Source: Cryptomeria japonica (lineage: Eukaryota; Streptophyta; Pinopsida; Cupressales; Cupressaceae). Taken from it: DNA of 64,000 nucleotides. Below, one piece after another: positions 55,692 through 64,000 of this stretch; within the stretch, counting starts at the first letter, position 1; the number at the start of each line of letters is the position of its first letter. Both the position numbers and the translations under genes were made by a program. The DNA is taken from NCBI RefSeq assembly GCF_030272615.1, contig NC_081414.1, positions 47,358,501 through 47,422,500 on the forward strand. Reading direction: 5' to 3'. The notes beneath the pieces were generated by a model, which saw nothing but the letters and a program-made list of their open reading frames with translations, ran no database searches and was not told the origin of the DNA.

Positions 55692-57541
55692 TGTAATGTC
55701 CCCCCTTTTTAGTGTGACCATGATTGTGGATGGTTTAGCCTATTCCTGACCCTTGTAGGCTAGAGCAGATGGTTAGGGGGTCTTATTTGGTAGTATTCGG
55801 TATGGCTTCACCTCCAGTGATCAGTGAGAGTTCAGATCTGACCTTCATTGGACTCAGTTTGGAACACTTACTATTTATAGTAAGCGACTATTTCAGAATA
55901 GTCGAGGTTTCTATCTATAGCTAGGCACCTGAACAAGCTTCATTTGCAGTGCCAATCCTTTACACCATTGGTTTGATCAAATAATGAGGGATTTACTATT
56001 TATAGTAAATTAGTGGTTGATAGAGAGGGACCCTTACTATTTTTAGTAAGACAGTTGGATGTGCAGTGGATGCAGTGGTTAACTCCTTGGTTCAGACGGA
56101 ATCGAGAAAAATGTATATTTATGGAGTTATGTTATTTTAATTATTAATAAAGTATACTTTATTAATAATTAAATAAAAGTGCAATTATAATGAGCAATGG
56201 GGCCATGACCCTCATTTAAGTGATTTTTAAAGTGACTAAGTGATGTAACTTTATAATAATAAAGTCACTTTAATTTTATAAAGTGCGTTAAAGTGAAAAT
56301 TAAAAGTGGGAATATATCTTTTATCCCACATTGGCCTGGAAACTGTTTGAACTCTCACAAGAAAAGAATAAAAGGGACTTAAGGGCTCATTCTCAAGGAT
56401 CCAAGAATTGATATTTGTTTGATGTGAGTATTTGGTGACGAAGCCACCTAGGGCTTCTGCCATTCTTGAGATCTTTGGGCATGATCACTCCCATTGATTT
56501 GCAATTTTGAGGCTGTGAAATATCAGCTGAATTATTGCTTGACTGTGGGCTTCATACAAGGGTCCAGTTTGTGCTTAAAGTGAAGAATAAACCAAGGGTT
56601 TAAGGAGTTTGAAAGTTTACCAGTGCAGACCAGAATATTAAAGAGTTGATCATTGCATATCAAAAATTGTATGGGCTGCTACAGTGGCGTGAACAATAAA
56701 CGCTACAGTATATTGCATCTTAGTTTAGTCTACTCAAGGGTTTTTCAAGGGTTTTAATTGCTGCTCATTTCCAGATTAGTTGCTGTTGTCATGACATTGA
56801 AATCTGGGCAGAATTTATAATTGTTGGAGGCCGTACTATAGCAGCAGCAGCTACACATGTTGCGTCACAATTTACTTGGTATTTGAGTTGCTACATTACC
56901 CACAACATAGGCACTTCATTGGATCAGGTTCTCTTGCATTTAATTTTAGTATTTAATAGACATTCGAAGTTGGTTGTATGTTGCCATTGTACTTAGACCT
57001 GGGTATTTTGTTTCATATCATATTTAGCTGTAAGCCAAGAGTCTTGGCCCTTTCATATCTGCATGGTAATTGGGACATCAATAAAAAGGAGTTGCATATG
57101 ATATATTTGTAGTATTTATTTCAGTTTACAAGATAGCAGTTTGTATTAATGTCCCTAGCTGAAAGTCAACATTTCATAATAGGAATTGCATGGCAAATGT
57201 TCGATAAAATTCTTATGACTGTAGCTCTCATTTCCATGCTCTAGTTTGCATGCCATTTGTATGACGAAATGTCACTTGGCTGTAGGTCATTGGTTTGCAT
57301 ATAGAAGTCATATATGTGCATTGTAAAAGTTCAAGATGAGTCATTCTTCCATTTAGATTATAGTTTTGTCATTGTAGCATTGATTTATAAGTGTTTGGAG
57401 CATTTTATCATCATCTTCAAGCCAATATACCAGACTGAAACCACAGGCCAGTAAGTTAAAAGTTTACATCAGAAGTGTTTGACAATATTCCTGGAATCCT
57501 TAATCAATAATTTGAGGGCAGAACCAGGAAGGCTCCCCACA
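55692..57541 (+). repeat. 5' LTR of a non-autonomous Ty3-type element
   Basis: 1850 bp, TGTAATGTCCCC...CCCCACA, followed one base later by the primer site. It includes the stem-loop tagcctattcctgaccc...gtaggcta (about 55738-55763), three copies of the (a)cttactatttatagtaag palindrome (55867, 55991, 56033) and a probable TATA at agaataaaaggg (56363). Confidence 0.88.
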
Positions 57542-57542
57542 G

Positions 57543-57554
57543 TGGTATCAGAGC
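57543..57554 (+). other. Primer binding site (initiator tRNA-Met type)
   Basis: TGGTATCAGAGC, identical to those at 15075 and 26189. Confidence 0.92.
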
Positions 57555-57610
57555 GGTTTCCTGCCAACCTGTTCGGTGAGTTTCAGCTGCAAAAGTTTAA
57601 GTTGAACAGC

Positions 57611-58939
57611 ATGGCTATTTCCTAGAAGGAGTGGGATAAGAATATGGAGAAGCTTAAACAAAGTTTGAAAGAGTTGGATGAAAATCAAGAAAGGATGAAT
57701 GAATTGATTTCAGACCCTGCAAAACTAGACAGAGTAGTACGGTATATGCTTTCCATTTTGAAGAGGTCTACATCACAGAACGAAGAGAAGAAGGAATAAG
57801 AGGTCACTATAGCATCTAGAAGCCTCTACAATGAATTCTTAGCAATTAATGACCAGCATACAACTGATCCTTTGGAGAGCAAAATCCAAACCTTGGAAGA
57901 CGAAGTGCAAGAGGGTATGGCTTCTACAACACCTTCTGAGACATTCTATGAGATGCATAGCGACAGTATCTTAGATGTTGATGTGTGCATTGATGACAAT
58001 ACACATGATGTTGCTGATTATGACGCAAATGATGCTGATTCAGCCTCATGCTATAGTTCGGATTTGGATGGAGAGAAAGAGGCGGTTCAAGAGATGGAAC
58101 ATGAGATGTATGGTTCTGATCAGTTTGGAGATGTTGTTTAGTTTGTGAACAATCCTTTGTTCAAGGCGGACGCTACTATGGCCTATGATAATCCATTTTT
58201 TGAGCTGGATGTTGATCGCACTCTAGACCCTAGTCTTGAGTTGAGTAGCGATAGGGATGTTTGGAGTCCTGCTAGTGCACCGGGATGTCAGACGCAGCTC
58301 ATAGAGGAGTTTGTTGACGTGTACAAGGTGCTGAGCGCATACTGTTTCACGTTTGATCCACATGTACACGACTTATTTCAGGTGCACAGTTCCGATATGC
58401 ATGTGCTCAACATGTTGAATGACAACAGATCTCGTGCAATTATAAGGAGCAAGTGTTGCCAACAATTTGACTTACTTCCTTATGAGTTTCTCTCTCCTAT
58501 GACAGATGGTGTTGAGGTTGACAGGGTACAACATGATGATCCAGCCTCTTTCCAAGGAGTAGATGTCGTTCATACTAGAGATTGCGTGTTTGGCAAATCT
58601 TCTACCTTGTTCTCTCACGATGATTATTATTTGATTCAGGACTTGGAGGCTTGTTGCATTTTGGAGATACAGGGTATCAAAGTGGCACAACAAGAAGCGA
58701 TAGGTATTGGTTTTCCAACAGTGTGGTTGCATCAAATTACCCATCACAATTTTGGGATTGAAATGATTCAACAGGTTGTGCTGGTGCTGGTGTTACAGAG
58801 GCTGTTTGGTGATTGTAGGGACATTACGCAGATCTACCCTTGGGATCCAGGTGGACTTGTGTTTTACTTTGTTCCTGAGATTGCTTGGGGACAAGCAATT
58901 TCAAGGAGTGCAAACTGTAATGTCCCCTTTTTAGCATGA
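57611..58939 (+). pseudogene. Acidic ORF of a non-autonomous Ty3-type element (three stops)
   Basis: One frame of 442 codons from ATG 57611, interrupted by stops at about 57623, 57797 and 58139. The N-terminal part is a predicted coiled coil (KNMEKLKQSLKELDENQERM). The middle is Asp/Glu/Ser-rich (SILDVDVCIDDNTHDVADYD-ANDADSA). The C-terminal ~260 residues (58145-58939) have no known motif; they contain DVYKVLSAYCFTFDPHVHDL and end CNVPFLA. There is no gag core, zinc knuckle, protease or reverse transcriptase. The last codons lie in the downstream LTR start (58916). It fills the whole internal region. Like the copia ORF at 17815-19059 it is an acidic protein where enzymes would be expected, though I see no direct sequence similarity. 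Confidence 0.7.
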
Positions 58940-59093
58940 CCATGACTGTGGATGGTTTAGCCTATTCCTGACCCTCGTAGGCTAGAGCAGATGGTTAGGG
59001 GGTCTTATTTGGTAGTAATCGGTATGGCTTCACCTCCAGTGATCAATGAGAGTTCAGATCTGACCTTCGTTGGACTCAATTTGGAACACTTAC
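58916..59093 (+). repeat. Truncated 3' LTR of the acidic-ORF element
   Basis: The first 178 bp match the LTR at 55692 with few changes (including the stem-loop at about 58962-58987). Similarity stops abruptly at acttac (59088-59093), exactly at the first tactat palindrome, and chromovirus pol sequence begins. Confidence 0.9.
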
Positions 59094-61630
59094 CGATGGT
59101 GTCAAACATGTCAATGAAGCTTGGTAATTATGAAGTCAAGGATGACTTCTATGTTTCCAATATTGGAGGGACCAATAATGTGGTCCTTGGCATTCAATGG
59201 CTGCAATCTATTTGTGAGATCACTCTTAACTTGCAAGCCATGGAGTTAAAGTTCATGACTGAAGGGAAGAAGCTGGTTTTGCGAGGGATGTCTAATGGGG
59301 GTCCTCGGATTGTATCCCTGAAGAGGATGGAGAGGTTGATCCGTCATAACCAAGTAGAGTGGGCAGCAGAATGTGTGATAATGCCATCAAACCCATTAGA
59401 AGACAAGGGCAGCTACACTAATGATATTCAAGCTCTAATCACAGACAAGAGCATGGTCTTTGGAAATCCGCCACTTAAAAGATCTCCTGTGTGTATGGTC
59501 ATGCCATCCCACTCATCTGAAGAAAAGAGAAGCTATCCTGAAGACATTTAGGCTTTGATTTCAAAGAGAAGTAAGGTGTTTGAGACTCCACCCCCGGGTA
59601 GGCTGCCTGAGCGTGGTACTGAACACATCATTGAGTTGGAAGAAGGTACTAAGCCTATCATGACTACTCCTTACCATTACCCAAAGAAGCAGAAGGACGA
59701 GATTGAGAAAGCCATTAAGGAGCTTCTAGACATGGGTTACATTAGGCCAAGCAAGAGCCCCTTGGCTTCGGCTGTTGTATTGGTGCAGAAGAAGGATAGG
59801 ACCATGCGTATGTGCGTGGATTACTGAGCCTTAAATCAGAAAACCATCAAGATTCGGTACCCCATTCCAAGGATTGATGAGTTGCATGGTGTTGTGTACT
59901 TCTCCAAGATAGATCTCAGATCGGGCTACCATCAAATCAAAATGAGGGCTTCTGATGTTGAGAAGATTGCTTTCAGATGCCACTTTGGGCATTTCGAATT
60001 TCTAGTCATGCCTTTTGGGTTGACTAATGCTCCAACCACATTTCAGTCCTGCATGAACACGATCTTTCTGAAGCAATTGAGGAAGTTTGTGCTCATATTC
60101 TTCGATGACATTCTCATCTTCAGCAAGTCTTGGAAGGAGCACTTACAACACTTAGATGAAATTCTTAGCATTCTGGAGTCTGAATCATTGTTTGCCAAAG
60201 AATCTAAGTGTGAGTTTGGAATGAGGGAGTTGCTCTACTTGGGGCACATCATCAGTGCAAAGGGTGTGAAGGTGGATCCTAAAAGGATTAGAGCTATCCT
60301 TGATTGGCCACCACCTAAGAACATAACTCGTTTGAAAGGATTCTTGGATCTATGCGGTTTTTACAGAAGGTTTGTGAAGGGTTATTTTCAGTTGGCTGCC
60401 CCCCTCACAAATCTCACTAAGAAAGGAGCCTTTGAGTGGTCTACAAAGGCACAAACAATGTTTGATCAATTTAAGGAAATCATGAGCTCATGCCCGGTTT
60501 TGGCCTTACCAGATTTCACCAAGCCTTTTGAACTACAATGGGATGCATCAAGAGAAGGTGTTGGTGTAGTTCTTATGCAAGACAAGCATCCTATTGTCTT
60601 TGAAAGTGGAAAGCTGAGAGGATCTGAAAAGCTATATTCAATCTACGACAAGGAGATGCTTGCCATAATGCCTGCCCTTGCGAAATTCAGGCAATATTTG
60701 GTGGCAAGTAGGTTTGTTGTTAAGACTGATCATAACAGTCTTAAGCATTTCATGCACTAGAAAGATTTGAATGAAAGGCAACAAAAGTGGGTTAGTAAGC
60801 TTCAGGCTTATGATTTTGACATTGAGTATGTCAAAGGGAAGAACAACATAGTGGCAGATGCCCTTTCACGGAGACCCCATCTAAGCTCTATATGTGAGCT
60901 CACTGTTGATTGGAGGGACCTATTGCTTGTTGATTATGCTAAAAATCAGTTTGCAACCAGCATTGTTGAAAGCACTTTTCATGGTGAAAAGCACAGTTTG
61001 GTTGATGGATTGATTTTGTATAAGGGAAGGATCCTCCTTCTACCTGAATCTAAGTCGAAGGAGAAGGTATTGCAGACTTTTCACGACATTCCTCTTGCTG
61101 GCCACCAAGGTTTTTTAAGACTTACAAGCAAATCCGAGAGAGATTCTCTTGGAAAGGGTTGAAGATAGATGTCTTGAAGTACATCAGGGAATGCCATACT
61201 TGTCAGAAGAACAATGATGAACACACAACACCCGCTAATTTATTGCAACCATTCTCCATTCCCAGTCAAAAATGGGAAAGTGTCTCTATGGATTTCATCA
61301 CTGGGTTTCCAAAGGCTAGTGGGAAGGATTGTATCTATGTGGTGGTGGATAGATTGACAAAATTTGCTCATTTTTTTGCCATCACTAGCTCACTTGCAGT
61401 AGCTCAGGTTGCTGATTTGTTCTTCCGTGAGGTGTTTAGGCTATATGGGCTGCCTAAAAATATTGTGAGTGATAGGGACAGCAAGTTCCTAAGCTCCTTC
61501 TGGCAAGAGATTTTCAGATTATGTGGTACTGTGCTCACCCCAAGCACGAGTTACAAACAAAGATAGTAAATAAGTGGTTGGAGGGTTACTTGAGGAACTA
61601 CGTTTCAAAGCAGCAAAAGGCATGGGTAAG
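59094..61630 (+). pseudogene. Decayed chromovirus pol: protease to integrase
   Basis: It starts inside protease (KLGNYEVKDDFYVSNIGGTN, then VVLGIQWLQS). An in-frame duplication of 40 codons follows (period 120 bp; atgccatc at 59381 and 59501). Reverse transcriptase: [34 protein letters not shown] (Asp-Asp at 60104-60109). RNase H: WDASREGVGVVLMQ. Integrase: HHCC with a frameshift at about 61110, SMDFITGFP, SDRDSKF, then a deletion just after LTPSTSY that removes the TDGQTE catalytic Glu segment. Stops at 59549 (TAG), 59824 (TGA, expected Arg) and 60758 (TAG, expected Gln). It ends where an LTR begins at 61631. No chromodomain remains. Confidence 0.9.
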
Positions 61631-62260
61631 TGTGATGTCCCCTTCTAGTTGACATCTGTCAACTGCATAGATTAGCCTATCACTGACCCTCGTAGGCTGA
61701 TGAGGTTGGTTAGAGGGACTCCCGAAGATTGATTCTTCATCTTCAGAGTGAGCATTACAAGACTGACATTCATTTGAGGTCTCCAGGACTCCGTTTGAGA
61801 CACTTTCTATTTTTAGCAGTCCTGCTATTTTTAGCCAGTGGGTTGGGCAGTGGCAGAGTATGACTTGGCAGTCTCCAGTTCTGACGGCAGGCAATTCTAA
61901 TGGATACTTAGAGAGATATTAATATTTAATTACTTTAATTAAATATTAAAAAAGAAAACTTTAATGTTTTAATATTTTTAAGTCACTTTAAGTTATAATA
62001 AGTGAGGGTCTATTTCTCATCGGATGGGGCCACTTTTATATTAAACTGAAAAGAGATTTATTTTTGAAGCTTCAATAGTAAAAAATAAATATTAAAAGTT
62101 AAAACATCATTTAATGCCAAATCGTACCTTTCTTGGGAATAGCGCCAAACCCTAAAGGGAAGAGATAAAAGAAGTTTTTAGTTCTTCTTTTCATTATGTG
62201 AAGATTTGATATTGAGTTTGCTCTGAGGAGACTTTGGCTTGAGGGTTTCAGCAAGGGTTT
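61631..62260 (+). repeat. Truncated LTR inserted in the pol remnant
   Basis: Starts TGTGATGTCCCCTTC and carries the stem-loop tagcctatcactgaccctcg-taggct (about 61672-61699) and a degenerate ctatttttagcagtcctgc palindrome (61806). Probable TATA agataaaagaag at 62163. It ends where another LTR start appears at 62261. Confidence 0.7.
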
Positions 62261-64000
62261 TGTAATGTCCCTGTCTCATTGATGCTCTTTCAGTGGTCCA
62301 TTAGCCTATTCCTGAGACCTGTAGGCTAGGTGGAATGAGGAATGAGGGTCTAGCATTGATGAAATGAGGACTTACTATTTTTAGTAAGTCAGGGAATGAC
62401 CATTCTGGTGTTACTATCCTACTAAGTTCTCCTTGTTTTGCCTCTGGTCGCGATGATCATGTTTTTCTGAAAATTATTTCTTGACTTACTATTTTTATAA
62501 GTGGTTGTGTGGCACAATTCTATTTTTGGCAATAGATAGGGTTCTGATTCTGCAGCAGTTCTGTGGTCGTCCGGAATCAGTTTCATCCTGGTTGTGATAA
62601 TAATCAGTACAGGAGTCATTTGCGACATAATTAAATATTATTTCCTTATCCTAAGGTTAATATTTAATTAATCTGTTTATTGGCTACTGGTTTATTAAAT
62701 TTGGGATTAATGCCTATTTTATCCTAAGTTTGGCAAAATTCAGGTATACTATGGGATGAGAAATATTTTAGAAGAATATTATTTCACTTTTGCATCGCCA
62801 TTATTTGCCTAAGTGTTTAATGTGGGTCCTCCCCCTTCTTGGGTGTGAGTTTTGACTTAGGAGAATGTGGCGCTACACTTGGGTCCACACGTGGTGGAAT
62901 GAAATTCAAATGCAAGGCGTGGAATTTGGAGGAATGTCATTTGAATTTGAAGAGTGAAGTTATAAATATGAGGCTTGGGCTCCCATTTGCACTATCTTTG
63001 AAAATTGCATCGTTTTGCTGCCGGTTTGGCTACTGAAAATCTGAACTTTGAAGTTGGCTTCCTAGCTGAGTCTTAGTTTCGTACTTGCAATATAGTACCT
63101 AGTTGTGCCCTTGTGTTCCCATTGCAGATTGGTTAATAAGTTGCAGAATTATGGAATGATTGATGATGGATTTGACTGTTTTTGGTTGCTGGTCACGGGA
63201 CTGCTGAAAGTGAAATTTGCTCATACCTCTCAACCAGGCGACTCCATCCATCTGGGTATCGGCTCATTCTTCCTTCCATGCCATGGCTATACATTGTGTG
63301 AGTTTCTAGCTATTTTGTTTGAGCAATGATGTTATTAGACAAAATCGAAATTCCTAGTCTAGGCGTGGGTTTTTTGTGTTGCATTGGGATGTGTGCAAAA
63401 TAGAAATGGGTTTGTTTGGGTTGTGGCTTTCATTGGTTGTCATTGCATTGGATGTACGGTGGGATTGGGATTGGTTTGAATCAATTCGGGTAAAAATTGA
63501 GTGAGTTATGAGTGTTTTGATGTTTTCATCGGCTACTGAAACTGTACTTTCAGCCTGCAGTTCAGTGTAACAAAAAATTACAATATTGTTGTAGAAATCT
63601 GCAGTTAATCTTCTCATCTCATCTCTATATTGTAAGGTTGTTTCAGTAGTACTGATCATCCCATTCTATGTATTTTCATTTGTAATCCCCACTGCATAAG
63701 TGGAAGAGGTTGGCTTGCCGCCTTCTAAGTTTTGTAATCAGTCCTCCCGCTGAATAAGTGGTCGAGTGATAAGTTCAATGCTATGGTCCTCCCGCTGAAA
63801 GATGTGGTAGAGTGATTGTTTAATGTAATGTCCTCCCGCTGAAATACGCGGTAGAGTGATTGAACTTCAATTTCTTGTAATTTTCCTTGATCGGTTTACC
63901 GCCAAGAGTTTAGTTTTTATCCTACTGGATAAGCAGAAGGGGCTGGCTTGCCACCCATGCATTGTAATTTTCAGTTTGATTATTATTGCTAACGATCCCC
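62261..64000 (+). repeat. LTR of the TGTAATGTCCC family, running off the window
   Basis: Starts TGTAATGTCCCTGTCTC, carries the stem-loop tagcctattcctgagacctg-taggcta (62302-62328), the palindrome cttactatttttagtaag (62371-62388) and a TATA box (tataaata, 62961-62968). No coding sequence. The 3' end, and whether an internal region follows, are outside the window. Confidence 0.78.
63741..63872 (+). repeat. 45-bp tandem repeat, three copies
   Basis: cctcccgctgaa at 63743, 63788 and 63832, each followed by (g)tgg(t/c)(a/c)gagtgat. A weaker fourth and fifth match (ccactgcataagtgga, 63690; ctactggataagcaga, 63922) lie on either side. Confidence 0.88.

Noticed and set aside
38779-64000. Further isoamylase exons (catalytic HDGFT and ANGEGG regions)
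   Set aside because: I looked for the expected motifs on the minus strand and found none. They are presumed beyond the right edge.
1-64000. tRNA, rRNA or other structured RNA genes
   Set aside because: None recognised by eye. The tRNA-like words seen are retrotransposon primer binding sites.

Overview
This is a plant nuclear genome window, most likely from a gymnosperm such as a conifer. The only host gene I recognise is an isoamylase (starch debranching enzyme, closest to the ISA3 class) on the minus strand. Its last five exons lie at 38778-38674, 38575-38477, 37400-37339, 10902-10788 and 7421-7311. Together they encode 163 residues and a stop, with GT-AG splice sites and compatible phases throughout. 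The two distal exons are separated from the others by a 26.4 kb intron (10903-37338). The next exon upstream is not found before the window ends, so that intron probably exceeds 25 kb. Species assignment is inference from the very large, transposon-filled introns; no species marker was seen.

Left end (1-7310), downstream of the gene: broken Ty3-type gag remnants on the minus strand (including a 483-bp tandem duplication and a 500-N gap), then about 4 kb where I recognise nothing.

Giant intron (10903-37338): (i) an LTR remnant of a family beginning TGTAATGTCCC (12340); (ii) an old Ty1/copia 3' end whose LTR (from 14428) is split by a very young non-autonomous copia element (14594-19763, target duplication AAAAG, LTRs differing at two visible positions); (iii) a head-to-head LTR pair (22545-23102); (iv) a Ty3-type gag-protease element with four zinc knuckles, split in its coding region by an intact-length but mutated Ty3 chromovirus (24909-32469, target duplication AAATG); (v) a Tyr-rich stretch full of TACGG-type words (33240-34930) leading into an LTR (34952-36788).

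Upstream intron (38779-64000): a decayed hAT transposase (40198-44121) whose own intron carries an LTR; two ~1 kb tandem units; then two tandem ~4 kb units (46159-54353) containing 37 intact and one partial copy of a palindrome of about 40 bp, spaced mostly 160-178 bp apart; then a non-autonomous Ty3-type element with an acidic ORF (55692-59093) fused to a decayed chromovirus pol (59094-61630), and two more TGTAATGTCCC-type LTRs up to the right edge.

The parts that look least described are the periodic palindrome arrays, the two unrelated non-autonomous elements that carry acidic ORFs where pol genes would be expected, and the small hairpin modules shared by several LTR families.
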